A stretch of DNA of 64,000 nt from an uncultured Dorea sp. (GTDB lineage Bacteria; Bacillota; Clostridia; Lachnospirales; Lachnospiraceae), in assembly GCA_910585725.1 (NCBI GenBank), contig CAJUFA010000007.1:1-64000 (forward strand), written 5' to 3'. The position numbers and the translations under genes were made by a program. The stretch's first letter is position 1, and every line of letters starts with the position of its first letter. Under the pieces are notes generated by a model, which had not been told where the DNA came from, did no database searches, and was given only the letters and a program-made list of their open reading frames with translations. Positions 43,506-52,880 of this stretch are shown piece after piece.

Positions 43506-45452
43506 ATGAAGTCGATCAAATCTAAAATTCAAATCAGTATGTTGTCGGTGGTGCTGGTCGGCTCGGTGCTAATCGGTGTGATTACAGCCCTTTTGAATGC
43601 CAACGGAATTGACGACGTCATGACAAAAACTTTGGGTCCTGCTACACAGATGGCTGCGGACGCCGTAGAATGGAAGATGGGGAACTACTGGACGGCTCTC
43701 CAGGAGGCCGCAGCCTCTGATATTTTCCGGGAATGTGATCCTACCGCCTCGGAATTGGCTCCGATTCGAGACGACATCGCCCAGCGCAACGGATTTCTTT
43801 ACATTGGTAAAATGGATGTCGACGGGGCTTCCTCCACGGGATATAACTACGCTGAGGAAGATTATTTTCAACAGTGCAAGTCCACAATGAAACCTTATAT
43901 CTCTGACATTATGAACGACGGCCAGCAGATGATATTCCTGTTGGAGGTTCCTATCATCACCAACGGCCGCTTTGACGGCGTGGTTTACGGTGGAATCAGC
44001 GCGGATTTTCTGTCGGACATCGTGGTTAACTTGACTGTAGGCAGTGACGGCGTGGCCTATGTGCTGGACAACAAAGGCAATGTGATCGGTCATCGGGAGG
44101 CGTCTATCGTGGAGGAAGGTTCCAATATGATTGAAGCTGCAAAAACAGATTCCAGCGTGGAGGATGTAGCTGCCGTAAATCAGCGTATGCTCCAGGGGGA
44201 AACCGGGTTCGGGGCATATAATTTTTATGGCGACAACAAATTTGTGGGGTTTGCTCCCATTGACGGAAATCAGGAGTGGAGCATTGCCATTGAGACCAGT
44301 CAGCGGGAGTTCAAATCCTCTTTGGATCGGAGCATTATATTGACTGTTCTGGTAGTGGTCCTTGTTGTTCTCGCTACATTTCCTGTGGCAGTCAAAGTAG
44401 GCAGATCTATCTCCAGTCCAATCCAATCCTGCGTTGCCCGGCTTGAGAAGATGGCTGACGGCGATCTGCATACACCGTCCCCGCAGGTGAAGTCCAAAGA
44501 CGAAACTGTCAAGTTGGCTAAGGCTCTGGAAACCATGCTGTCCCGTCTAAACGATGTGGCGCAGGATGTGTCTCATCACTTAAGCAAAATGGCGCAGGGG
44601 GATTTCCGTGAAACGATCACTCGTACATATTGGGGCGATTTCGTAGCTATGGAGCAGTCCATTAAGTCCATCCACCATTCCTTGAAAGATACGCTTTCCC
44701 AAATCAGTCAGTCCGCCGGAACTGTGGCAGGTAGCGCCGTTCAGGTATCCAACGGCGCTCAGTCTTTAAGCCAGGGGGCTACGGAGCAGGCCAGCGCAAT
44801 CCATGAACTCTCTGCTACTGCTGACAGCATTGCGGGGAACGCCAGACAGACCGCAGTTACAGCAGAGGAGGCCGGACATTTTGTGGAGCAGGCAGGCGCA
44901 CAGCTTGGAGTCAGTGTGAATTATGTTCAGGAGCTGAATACTGCTATGGAGAAAATCTCCGGTTCCTCCACAGAAATCAGCAAAATTATTGACGCTATTG
45001 AAAACATTGCGTTCCAGACTAATATCTTAGCTCTAAACGCCGCTGTGGAGGCCGCCCGGGCAGGCAGCGCGGGAAAGGGTTTTGCCGTGGTGGCTGATGA
45101 GGTGCGTAATTTGGCGTCTAAGTCGGACGAGGCGGCCAAGGCGACCAAGGAGTTGATAGAGGGGTCTATTGCGGCTGTTGCGGAGGGCGGCCAGGTGGTT
45201 GCGAGAGTAACGGAATCGCTGGATAAAACCAGTTCTATCGCGGAAAATGTAACGATTAAAATGGATGCAGTCGTAGGGGCGGTAGAAAGCCAGACTGCCG
45301 CAATCTCCCAAGTTACCGAGGGAATCGACCAAATATCCTCCGTTATCCAAAGCACTTCCGCCACTTCGGAGCAAAGCGCCGCTACCGCGCAGGAGTTGTC
45401 GGATCAATCCTCACGAATGAATAACTTAGTGCGCAAGTTCCGTCTGAGTTAA
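43506..45452 (+). CDS. Methyl-accepting chemotaxis protein (orphan chemoreceptor)
   Basis: 648 aa. Short cytoplasmic start, TM1 (ISMLSVVLVGSVLIGVITALL), extracellular dCache-type sensor (about 40-275), TM2 (IILTVLVVVLVVLATFPVAV), HAMP, and a long coiled coil with the hairpin tip IENIAFQTNILALNAAVEAARAGSAGKGFAVVADEVRNLA that contacts CheA/CheW. No other chemotaxis gene lies in the window. Codon use (frequent GCC, TCC, GGC, CGG) differs from all neighbours and suggests recent transfer. Ligand unknown. Confidence 0.9.
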   Translation: MKSIKSKIQISMLSVVLVGSVLIGVITALLNANGIDDVMTKTLGPATQMAADAVEWKMGNYWTALQEAAASDIFRECDPTASELAPIRDDIAQRNGFLYIGKMDVDGASSTGYNYAEEDYFQQCKSTMKPYISDIMNDGQQMIFLLEVPIITNGRFDGVVYGGISADFLSDIVVNLTVGSDGVAYVLDNKGNVIGHREASIVEEGSNMIEAAKTDSSVEDVAAVNQRMLQGETGFGAYNFYGDNKFVGFAPIDGNQEWSIAIETSQREFKSSLDRSIILTVLVVVLVVLATFPVAVKVGRSISSPIQSCVARLEKMADGDLHTPSPQVKSKDETVKLAKALETMLSRLNDVAQDVSHHLSKMAQGDFRETITRTYWGDFVAMEQSIKSIHHSLKDTLSQISQSAGTVAGSAVQVSNGAQSLSQGATEQASAIHELSATADSIAGNARQTAVTAEEAGHFVEQAGAQLGVSVNYVQELNTAMEKISGSSTEISKIIDAIENIAFQTNILALNAAVEAARAGSAGKGFAVVADEVRNLASKSDEAAKATKELIEGSIAAVAEGGQVVARVTESLDKTSSIAENVTIKMDAVVGAVESQTAAISQVTEGIDQISSVIQSTSATSEQSAATAQELSDQSSRMNNLVRKFRLS

Positions 45453-45504
45453 AATGAATCTGACGCTGCCCTATCAGCAAAAGAGCTTCAATAAGTGGAA
45501 GTAC

Positions 45505-45535
45505 AGGCCACCCATCATGCGGGTGGCTTGATTTT
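45505..45535 (+). terminator. Terminator of the chemoreceptor gene
   Basis: Stem GCCACCC/GGGTGGC with a 7-nt loop and a following T-rich ATTTTAT. A second smaller GC-rich hairpin (about 45542-45562, followed by TTTTAT) may reinforce it. Confidence 0.6.
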
Positions 45536-45792
45536 ATGTAATGCAGCGCCGCTTTTCGGCGTGCTTTTATGTGTTTATAGCGATTTATTATTTCAGGATG
45601 CTTCTTAGAATGTAATAAAGTATTTGCATCTTGTACCAGGACTGGTTTAAAATTAGGAACAATTATTGTGCAGCGTCTGTTCTGCAGCTCTGACCAGATT
45701 TATTTCGGAAGCCGGGTACAGGGACCCCACAGGGAGGATGAGGGAGTCGCTTATAAGAAACGGAAGCAGTATAATATAGATTGTTTATGAAG

Positions 45793-45819
45793 GCGGGGAG
45801 ATGATATCCCTGCTTTTTT
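45793..45819 (+). terminator. Rho-independent terminator in the 45.5-45.9 kb spacer
   Basis: Stem GCGGGGA/TATCCCTGC-type (one wobble) with a short loop and T6 (45814-45819). No gene ends directly before it, so it may close an unrecognised short transcript. Otherwise the 45453-45919 spacer shows only the chemoreceptor terminator and a promoter. Confidence 0.5.
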
Positions 45820-45859
45820 AGAATATCTGACCAAAAATCACAATGGAAATAATATGGTT

Positions 45860-45888
45860 GAAAAATGGAAATAAAAATAGTATAATAA
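45860..45888 (+). promoter_or_regulatory. Promoter of the HTH-Uma2 gene
   Basis: TTGAAA (45860-45865), a 17-bp A-rich spacer and a perfect TATAAT (45883-45888), about 30 bp before ATG 45920. Confidence 0.6.
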
Positions 45889-45919
45889 TGGAAAATATTA
45901 AGAAAAGGGGGAGGATTCT

Positions 45920-46693
45920 ATGACGATATCAGAGATGAGAAAGCGGAAAAAGGAATTGGGTTATACGAACGAGAAGGTATCAGAGCTTTCCGGCGTTCCG
46001 CTTGGGACGGTGCAGAAGATATTTGCAGGAGTGACCGATTCCCCCAGATATGATACCTTGCAGGCGCTTGAGAAGGTGTTTGTAAAGGAATGGAATATGC
46101 TGAGGGAATCTGTCGCGGCATTTCAGGTAAAACGGCAGGGAGAGTACACTCTGGAAGACTATTATGCGCTGCCGGATGAGCGCAGAATAGAATTGATTGA
46201 CGGCGTGATCTACGATATGTCTTCACCCACATCGGCACATCAGATGTTGGCGACAGAGATCTGGCAGCCGCTGAAAGATTATATCCGAAAGAAAGAGGGG
46301 GATTGTGTTCCCATCGTATCTCCTATTGACGTACAGCTTGACTGTGACGATAAGACGATGCTTCAGCCGGATGTTCTGGTGGTCTGTGACCGTGGTAAGA
46401 TTATTAGGAGATGTATCTATGGAGCGCCTGATTTCATTGTAGAGATCTTGTCTCCGGCTACCCGTAAGAAAGATATGACGGTAAAACTTGGAAAGTACGT
46501 TAGGGCAGGAGTGTCGGAATACTGGATTGTAGATCCGGATAAAAAGAAAGTAGTCGTGTATGACTTTGCCCATGAAGAGTTTCCTGCGGTCTATGGGTTT
46601 GATTCAAAGATTCCGGTGGGGATCTTTGACGGAGAGTGCATGGTTGATTTTGCCGAAATTTATCAATATATAAGTTTTTTGTATGAGCAATAA
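45920..46693 (+). CDS. HTH domain fused to a Uma2-family nuclease-like domain
   Basis: 257 aa in two domains. Residues 1-60 form a Cro/CI-like HTH (MRKRKKELGYTNEKVSELSGVPLGTVQKIFAG). Residues 75-255 are a Uma2 (DUF820) PD-(D/E)XK-like domain: YTLEDYYALPDERRIELIDGVIYDMSSPTSAHQ, LQPDVLVVCDR and FIVEILSPATRKKDMTVKLGKY. The Glu, Asp and Glu of the nuclease core are all present. Uma2 proteins are usually stand-alone and functionally unassigned. GGGGGAGG upstream. Stand-alone transcription unit. Confidence 0.8.
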   Translation: MTISEMRKRKKELGYTNEKVSELSGVPLGTVQKIFAGVTDSPRYDTLQALEKVFVKEWNMLRESVAAFQVKRQGEYTLEDYYALPDERRIELIDGVIYDMSSPTSAHQMLATEIWQPLKDYIRKKEGDCVPIVSPIDVQLDCDDKTMLQPDVLVVCDRGKIIRRCIYGAPDFIVEILSPATRKKDMTVKLGKYVRAGVSEYWIVDPDKKKVVVYDFAHEEFPAVYGFDSKIPVGIFDGECMVDFAEIYQYISFLYEQ

Positions 46694-46803
46694 TAAACAA
46701 AATCAGATCTTTTGTGGAAGTCTATAAGTTACAATGATTATCATGATGATTACTTTTATGCATTTCTGGCCGGTTTTGGCAATGATAAAATGTGTCAAAA
46801 TGA

Positions 46804-46832
46804 TTGACAAGACTGTCGAAAAGTGATATAAA
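46804..46832 (+). promoter_or_regulatory. Promoter of the riboswitch-transporter unit
   Basis: Perfect TTGACA (46804-46809), 17-bp spacer and TATAAA (46827-46832), ending about 24 bp before the riboswitch P1 helix. Confidence 0.7.
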
Positions 46833-46855
46833 TGCACTATGTGAATAAACGGACT

Positions 46856-47033
46856 TGATAGAGGCGCGGATTTCATCAGTAAGTCAGGGCGATAGTATGG
46901 GAGACTGTCCTGACTGAAAGGGGAAGCCGCCGAAGGAGTGCAGGGGACAAATGTTTCCGGGGGAATCCCAGACCACACTCCTGGGACGCAGTCAGAAGAT
47001 GCTGCGGACTGTCACATCAGTGGAGCGCTATCA
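46856..47033 (+). ncRNA. Lysine riboswitch (L box) aptamer
   Basis: The leader carries the L-box core: TGATAGAGGCGCGGA, AGTAAG, GACTGAAAGGGGAAGCCGCCGAAGG and a closing GCGCTATCA. P1 can form between TGATAG (46856-46861) and CTATCA (47028-47033). Lysine binding stabilises the aptamer and normally lets a downstream terminator form, lowering expression. It precedes an NhaC-family gene, a transporter class known to be under lysine control. Confidence 0.88.
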
Positions 47034-47077
47034 TAGGTATAAGATTATGCAGAGTAACGGATATTGACGGTTATTTA

Positions 47078-47120
47078 TGCCATGAATGCGCCCGGTAAAA
47101 GCGTTGTTCATGGCATTTTT
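47078..47120 (+). terminator. Riboswitch expression-platform terminator
   Basis: Stem TGCCATGAATGCG / GCGTTGTTCATGGCA (two bulged or wobble positions) followed by T5 (47116-47120), between the lysine aptamer and the transporter start. The position fits a lysine-controlled attenuator. Confidence 0.75.
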
Positions 47121-47149
47121 ACGTATAGGAAAGAGAGGGAATCTTTACA

Positions 47150-48760
47150 ATGAGAGGAAAGAAAAGGGTATTCTTAAGTACACTTATACTCCTTTGTATT
47201 CTGGTCTGCAGTTCTGTAACCGTATTTGCTGCAGACGAGGCGGCGGAGTATGTACCGGATATGTATGCGTCATTCTGGTCGCTGATACCGCCGATCGTAG
47301 CCATAGCTCTGGCTTTGATTACAAAGGAAGTATACAGTTCATTATTCGTTGGAATTCTGATAGGAGGAATTTTCTATTCAGGATTTGCTTTTGAGACTAC
47401 GGTTACACACGTATTTCAGGATGGTATCGTAGGAGTGCTGTCCGACAGTTACAATGTGGGTATTCTGGTATTTCTGGTGGTTCTTGGAATCATGGTCTGT
47501 CTGATGAACAAGGCGGGAGGTTCTGCGGCGTTCGGGCGATGGGCGAGCGAACACATTACAAGCCGTGCGGGAGCGCAGCTTGCAACCATCCTTTTGGGTG
47601 TCTTGATCTTTATTGACGATTATTTTAACTGTCTGACAGTTGGAAGCGTAATGCGCCCGGTAACGGATAAACATAATATTTCCCGTGCGAAGCTGTCTTA
47701 TCTGATCGACGCTACGGCGGCGCCGGTATGTATCATCGCGCCTATCTCTTCCTGGGCGGCGGCGGTAACCGGATTCGTAGAAGGCGAGGATGGGTTCTCC
47801 ATTTTTATCCGTGCGATTCCCTATAATTATTATGCGATCCTGACGATTGTTATGATGATTACCATCGTGGTTCTGAAGATTGATTACGGCCCGATGAAGC
47901 TGCACGAGAAGAATGCATTAAGCGGCGATCTTTATACCACGCCGGACAGACCGTATGCCAATGCAGAAGAGGATATTAACGAGAGAAAGGGAACGGTTTT
48001 GGACCTGGTATTCCCGATCGTCGTGCTGATTATCAGCTGCGTCATCGGTATGATCTATACAGGCGGTTTCTTTGAAGGAGCAGGCTTTATAGAAGCGTTT
48101 TCCAACAGCGACGCGTCCGTGGGACTGATGCTGGGGAGCTTCTTTGCTCTGGTGATCACGATTGCGTTTTACGCTGTGAGAAAAGTACTTAAGTTCAGCG
48201 AATCCATGGCATGTGTGCCGGATGGTTTCAAAGCGATGGTGCCGGCGATCCTGATCCTGACATTTGCATGGACTTTGAAAGCGATGACGGACAGCCTTGG
48301 AGCTGCAGAGTATGTGGCAGGCATTATGGATTCTGCGGCAGGCGGACTTGTGAACCTGCTTCCGGCGATTATCTTCCTGGTAGGATGTTTCCTGGCATTT
48401 GCAACAGGAACGTCATGGGGAACTTTTGGAATTCTGATTCCGATCGTAGTAGCCGTATTTGCCGGAACCAATGAGACGATGATGATCATCTCTATCTCCG
48501 CATGTATGGCGGGAGCGGTCTGCGGCGATCATTGTTCGCCGATCTCCGACACTACGATCATGGCTTCGGCAGGCGCTCAGAGTAATCACGTAAATCATGT
48601 AACAACACAGCTTCCGTACGCGATAACGGTTGCGGCAGTGTCGTTCGTTACATACGTGATTGCAGGATTTGTGAAGAATGCCTTTATTTGTCTTCCGGTC
48701 GGAATCGTCCTGATGATTGGAATGTTGGTTGTGATCCGGAAGATGACGGCGGAAAAATAG
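47150..48760 (+). CDS. NhaC-family transporter, probable lysine transporter
   Basis: 536 aa. Cleavable-looking signal segment (VFLSTLILLCILVCSSVTVFA), then about eleven membrane spans with the NhaC-family blocks IFIDDYFNCLTVGSVMRPVTDKHNISRAKLSYLIDATAAPVCIIAPISSWAA and ATGTSWGTFGILIPIV, and GDHCSPISDTTIMASAGAQ. Family members are annotated as Na+/H+ antiporters, but those behind lysine riboswitches are taken to move lysine. The riboswitch here makes lysine uptake the best guess. AGAGAGGGA upstream. Confidence 0.85.
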   Translation: MRGKKRVFLSTLILLCILVCSSVTVFAADEAAEYVPDMYASFWSLIPPIVAIALALITKEVYSSLFVGILIGGIFYSGFAFETTVTHVFQDGIVGVLSDSYNVGILVFLVVLGIMVCLMNKAGGSAAFGRWASEHITSRAGAQLATILLGVLIFIDDYFNCLTVGSVMRPVTDKHNISRAKLSYLIDATAAPVCIIAPISSWAAAVTGFVEGEDGFSIFIRAIPYNYYAILTIVMMITIVVLKIDYGPMKLHEKNALSGDLYTTPDRPYANAEEDINERKGTVLDLVFPIVVLIISCVIGMIYTGGFFEGAGFIEAFSNSDASVGLMLGSFFALVITIAFYAVRKVLKFSESMACVPDGFKAMVPAILILTFAWTLKAMTDSLGAAEYVAGIMDSAAGGLVNLLPAIIFLVGCFLAFATGTSWGTFGILIPIVVAVFAGTNETMMIISISACMAGAVCGDHCSPISDTTIMASAGAQSNHVNHVTTQLPYAITVAAVSFVTYVIAGFVKNAFICLPVGIVLMIGMLVVIRKMTAEK

Positions 48761-48779
48761 GAATATATAACGAAAGTGG

Positions 48780-48835
48780 AATCTCTGTGCCGGTACAGTT
48801 TACTGTACCGGGGTTACAGGGATTCTATTTTTTGT
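48780..48835 (+). terminator. Terminator of the NhaC-family gene
   Basis: Nested hairpin: perfect inner stem CCGGTACAG/CTGTACCGG with a TTTA loop, extended outward by imperfect AATCTCTGT/ACAGGGATT pairing, then T6 at about 48829-48834. Confidence 0.65.
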
Positions 48836-48950
48836 TCGGACGCCATGACGGTATCATTCAAGAAATATTTTTCGAGGAAAATTGCAGGTAGATTCATCTA
48901 ATAGTTGTAAAATAAAAAAGAAAGGTCCGGAACTTTCGGAAAGGAGTGCC

Positions 48951-49520
48951 ATGGATATATTAATTCGAAAGGCAAAAAAACATGACAGAGAAGCCTTCAG
49001 TCAATTAATCAAGACGCATACTCCAAGTATGTATAAAGCGGCAAAAGCAATTTTGAAAAATGACGAAGACGTAGCGGACGCAATCCAGGAGACTGCCTTA
49101 ACATGTTGGGAGAAGATAGGGACGTTAAAAAAGGATAAATATTTTAAAACATGGCTGATACGGATCCTGATCAATCACTGCAATCAGATCTACAGGCAGA
49201 GAAGCAGAAATATCTCAGAGGTGCGATTGCCCGAAGAGGGGAATGTGGAAGAGAATTTTACGGCGGTTGAATGGAAGGAATTTCTTCAATGCCTGGATGA
49301 AAAGTACCGTATTGTCACGATCTTATATTATGTGGAAGGGTTTAAGATCCGGGAGATCGCCCAGATCCTTGATATTAATGAGAAGACTGTAAGCGGGCGG
49401 CTTGCAACGGCAAGAGACCGGATGGAAAAGCAGTATACGCATGAAAAACCGTCCGCAGTCGTCTATCGTCTGAAGGAAAGAAATCAAAGAGGTCTGAAAC
49501 GAAAGGAGAGGTTAATATGA
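48951..49520 (+). CDS. ECF-type sigma factor (SigV-like)
   Basis: 189 aa. Sigma-70 region 2 (DREAFSQLIKTHTPSMYKAAKAILKNDEDVADAIQET) and region 4 (YRIVTILYYVEGFKIREIAQILDINEKTVSGRLATARDRM), with no regions 1 or 3. ATG 48951 has AAAGGAGT upstream. Directs RNA polymerase to a small stress-type regulon, perhaps including its own promoter. Stop overlaps the start of the DUF4179 gene, the usual arrangement of sigma factor and anti-sigma factor. Confidence 0.88.
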   Translation: MDILIRKAKKHDREAFSQLIKTHTPSMYKAAKAILKNDEDVADAIQETALTCWEKIGTLKKDKYFKTWLIRILINHCNQIYRQRSRNISEVRLPEEGNVEENFTAVEWKEFLQCLDEKYRIVTILYYVEGFKIREIAQILDINEKTVSGRLATARDRMEKQYTHEKPSAVVYRLKERNQRGLKRKERLI

Positions 49521-50755
49521 TGCGGTTTGAGGAAATGATAGAGGGGATCGGCAGTAATAATGAAGTGCCGGAACGCGTATGGAAAAAACTTGATCATGTA
49601 CTGGATGATCTGCCGGATTATGAAGAATCTCCGGCATTAAGGTTAAGAGGCCGCAGATATGCGGCGGCGGCAGCCGTAACGGCGGCGATGGGAGCAGCAC
49701 TTTGCGTCTCAAATCCTGCGCTGGCGGCTAAGATTCCATTTATTGGAAGAATATTTGAGGAAATAGAAAATGGGGTTCCGTTTTCCGGAAATTATAGTGA
49801 GAAAGCGGGAGCCCTTACACAGGCAGAAGATAAGGGTGAAAAGGAGAATCAGCATACTGCTTCCAGTTTTGTGAAAACGGATGCAGGAATTACCTTTACC
49901 GCTTCAGAGGTATATTGCGACGGATTGTCCGTATTCCTTACGGCACAGATTGAAGTAGAGCAGGGCGGTCTTGAGAATCTTCCGGGACATTATATCAATG
50001 GCGGATATGACACGGCCGAGATGATGTATCTTCGGGGAGAATGGAATCTGACCGGCGGAGGGGAACAGAGTTTGTCGAACGACAATCTGGAAGGTAGGGT
50101 AATCGACGATAATACATTTGTAGGAATGCTGAAACTTAATCTGGAAGATTATAAGTCGGAGGACGGAGAATTGAGTCTGCGGCTGTCCAGTATCGGATGG
50201 GATGATGCGACGATGGCAGATGCGGAGGATATCTCAGAATCATATCGTATAGAAGGTCAATGGGACTTTGATATTCCTTTTTCTGTGGACACGGAATTAG
50301 TGAAAGAGATTGGAGTAGGTCAGGAAAGCGAAGGTTACACACTGGAAAAAGTATTCATATCTCCGTATCAGGTGGTGACGTATGTGGACGTACCGCATGA
50401 AGAGAGGGAAATTACAAGGGAGGAATACGAGGCTTTAATGACAGAGAAGACAGGGGGAACGGAAGATAGGGGCATAACTTATGAGGAGTATGTAGAACAA
50501 GCCGGGAAGATATATCCATTCTGGAACACCGTCATATGTAACCAGGACGGAGAGATGCTGTTCTCGAATCCAGAAGATGTGGGAAAGACAGTGGCTGCCG
50601 TAGACGGTAAAGATATTTCCGTACTGAATATATTCGTATTTGACGACGCGGACGCCGATCTTGAGGTAGAAAAGAGCAGGCTGGATAACGGGACGGTCGA
50701 TATGAAACGAGCAAAAGATTTGGCAGTGATTTCTGCGGAAATCGAAGTAAAATGA
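49517..50755 (+). CDS. DUF4179 membrane protein, probable anti-sigma factor
   Basis: 412 aa. Short cytoplasmic N-terminus (about 45 residues), one membrane segment (AAAAAVTAAMGAALCVSNPALA), then a large extracellular domain of the DUF4179 type (PFSGNYSEKAGALTQ, ITFTASEVYCDGLSVFLTAQI). Partners of ECF sigma factors in Firmicutes have this layout and hold the sigma factor until a signal releases it. Overlaps the sigma gene by four bases. The inducing signal is unknown. Confidence 0.8.
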   Translation: MMRFEEMIEGIGSNNEVPERVWKKLDHVLDDLPDYEESPALRLRGRRYAAAAAVTAAMGAALCVSNPALAAKIPFIGRIFEEIENGVPFSGNYSEKAGALTQAEDKGEKENQHTASSFVKTDAGITFTASEVYCDGLSVFLTAQIEVEQGGLENLPGHYINGGYDTAEMMYLRGEWNLTGGGEQSLSNDNLEGRVIDDNTFVGMLKLNLEDYKSEDGELSLRLSSIGWDDATMADAEDISESYRIEGQWDFDIPFSVDTELVKEIGVGQESEGYTLEKVFISPYQVVTYVDVPHEEREITREEYEALMTEKTGGTEDRGITYEEYVEQAGKIYPFWNTVICNQDGEMLFSNPEDVGKTVAAVDGKDISVLNIFVFDDADADLEVEKSRLDNGTVDMKRAKDLAVISAEIEVK

Positions 50756-50787
50756 GATAAGAGATAAATTGTTTTTCAATAGTCGCA

Positions 50788-50824
50788 GAAGAGCCATCCT
50801 TGTAATTACAGGGGCGGCTCTTTG
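50788..50824 (+). terminator. Terminator after the sigma/DUF4179 pair
   Basis: Imperfect stem AGAGCC..CC / GG..GGCTCT with an 11-nt loop and TTTG at the end, 35 bp after the DUF4179 stop. Confidence 0.5.
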
Positions 50825-50937
50825 ATATGTGGGAAGAAACGGGCGTCTGTATACGTTGTTTAACGTATGTAAATAGCCGGGGATCTCCTGGCATATAGTA
50901 CAAAAATAAAATGAGATATGGATAAAAATAAAACAGT

Positions 50938-50947
50938 TTGCTATAAT
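50938..50947 (+). promoter_or_regulatory. Extended -10 promoter of the sensor kinase
   Basis: TTTGCTATAAT (TG-n-TATAAT, extended -10) lies about 45 bp before the kinase start. A -35 is not clear, as expected for extended -10 promoters. Confidence 0.45.
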
Positions 50948-50994
50948 GAGAATAACTTTTGCGGGAAAGCGATAGACAGGGAGTAGTGTTGCTT

Positions 50995-52851
50995 ATGAAA
51001 GCGGGAGAAAATCGACAGAGCAAAGTGTTCCGATACATAAAAGCAATATGGACTTACGGGACGTCACATATGTGGTGTTCTTTTGCGGCGGCAATTCTGT
51101 TATCTGTGTTTCTGTTATACTTTATCACTATGTGGTATATGAAGGACCGTTATTATACGAATCTTATTGAGACTACATATTCTACGGAGAGGGCCTTGCT
51201 GGAGTCTGTTGATAAGAATATAGAAAATCAGATGGAGGTATATGTAAGTTATGGTTCTCGTATCTCGATTGATCTGGAGGTGGGACGGATGATAGAGAAA
51301 CAGGAGACTGGAGAGATCAGTGCGTCTGAGAGAAAAAGTATGAAGAATATACTGAAGAGGACAATCAAGGTATCGAATTCTATTATAGGGATTGCTCTGG
51401 CGTCCTCAGACGGGATATTGTATCAGTACGACAGATTGGAGATGAATGTAGCGGGAGCCAGGAGTATATGGGATGAGGATAGTGAAGAGATTATTAAGGA
51501 GACATTTGTCAAAGTTCAGGAGATGGCAGTAGGACATGCGGTTCCGCGTTATGAGATTATAACGCAGCCCTTGGTTCACCCCAACGACAGTGGGCTGGGA
51601 CTTATCCATATCGCATTTCCGCTGAAAAGCAATTATAGTTATGAAAAAATGAGATATATGTTGGTGCTTACCTTCGACGGCCGGCCGATGAGTACGCTTC
51701 TTAAGCAGCTGAATCAGAACCAGGAGGAATATATACAAGCTTATATCGAAGATGAAAAGGGGAAGATTTTACTGCATACAGGAGGCGCCGAATGCTTGGG
51801 TAAGAAGTCGGATATCTATGAGAACGGAAGCCGCATTATCGATTTGACGGCGGATATAGGGGCTTTTGGATGGGTGCTGCATGCCGTAATTGACGGGAAT
51901 ATCCTTGAGGAAAAGGTCAATGAGATATACGATAGGATGGTGTTGATATTCGTAGCGGCTATCGTGCTGATTATGTTCTTGTTATTCATAGTTACAAACC
52001 GTATCCTGAAGCCGGTTAAGGTTATCAGTAGCTCTATCTCCAGAGTAAAGGAGGGTGATACGAGGGAACAGCTCAGTATTGAGGGGACGAACGAGATCTG
52101 GCAGCTTGCCCAGGAGTATAACGAGATGGTTCGGGCAATAAGAAAGGCAAGTCAGGAGGTAGAGGAGGAGCATTTCCGTGTGATTGAATCTATGAAGATG
52201 AAGCAGTTGGCTGAGCGGGAGGCGCTTGAGTCACAGATTAACGCTCATTTTATCTGCAATACATTGAATGTAATTAATTATGAAGCCATTGACAGCGGTA
52301 ATTATAAGATTTCAGTATTATTGAAAAAGCTTTCAAACATTCTTCGGTATACCTTTGACCAGAAGCATCAGAACGTATATATGTTTCAGGAGATCTCATG
52401 GATCGAGCAATATCTGTTTTTGCAGAAGGAGCGGATGGAGGGAATGTTCGACTATCAGATAGAGTTTGATTCAGATTATGACAATTGGCCAAGCCGGAAA
52501 CTGATGCTCCAGCCTTTTGTGGAGAATTCCATTCTTCATGGATTTGAGGGACGGGACAGCGGCGGTATGATTCGTATCGTCGGGAGAGGATATAAGGAAT
52601 TTTTAAAGATCTCAATCGAAGACAATGGATGCGGTATGACAGAGTCAAGGAGTACGGTTATACAGGAGATTCTGGAGAACCCGCCGCTCGCCAAAAGCAA
52701 AGCGGTAGGAATCGGAATATCGAATGTTATTACAAGAATGCAGATGTATTATGGAAAAGAATTTAAGGTTTCGCTTGAGACAAAGCAGGGAGAAGGAACA
52801 AGGTTTGTATTTTTGCTGCCGATGCCGGCGTCTGCCGGGGAAGAGTATTAA
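50995..52851 (+). CDS. YesM/LytS-type sensor histidine kinase
   Basis: 618 aa. TM1 (MWCSFAAAILLSVFLLYFITMWY), extracellular dCache-like sensor (60-300), TM2 (MVLIFVAAIVLIMFLLFIVTNRIL), HAMP, then the His_kinase domain with phospho-acceptor ALESQINAHFICNTLNVINYEAID and an HATPase (LQPFVENSILHGFEGRDSGGM; GIGISNVITRMQMYYG). Kinases of this type sense sugars or sugar-loaded binding proteins. ATG 50995 chosen, with a distant GGGAG. The response regulator follows by 30 bp. Confidence 0.9.
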   Translation: MKAGENRQSKVFRYIKAIWTYGTSHMWCSFAAAILLSVFLLYFITMWYMKDRYYTNLIETTYSTERALLESVDKNIENQMEVYVSYGSRISIDLEVGRMIEKQETGEISASERKSMKNILKRTIKVSNSIIGIALASSDGILYQYDRLEMNVAGARSIWDEDSEEIIKETFVKVQEMAVGHAVPRYEIITQPLVHPNDSGLGLIHIAFPLKSNYSYEKMRYMLVLTFDGRPMSTLLKQLNQNQEEYIQAYIEDEKGKILLHTGGAECLGKKSDIYENGSRIIDLTADIGAFGWVLHAVIDGNILEEKVNEIYDRMVLIFVAAIVLIMFLLFIVTNRILKPVKVISSSISRVKEGDTREQLSIEGTNEIWQLAQEYNEMVRAIRKASQEVEEEHFRVIESMKMKQLAEREALESQINAHFICNTLNVINYEAIDSGNYKISVLLKKLSNILRYTFDQKHQNVYMFQEISWIEQYLFLQKERMEGMFDYQIEFDSDYDNWPSRKLMLQPFVENSILHGFEGRDSGGMIRIVGRGYKEFLKISIEDNGCGMTESRSTVIQEILENPPLAKSKAVGIGISNVITRMQMYYGKEFKVSLETKQGEGTRFVFLLPMPASAGEEY

Positions 52852-52880
52852 GGAATAAATCGAAAAGAAGGAGGGCGCAT

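Noticed and set aside
43569..44471. 300-codon minus-strand frame in the chemoreceptor gene
   Set aside because: Shadow of a GC-richer coding strand, with no family resemblance and no start signals.
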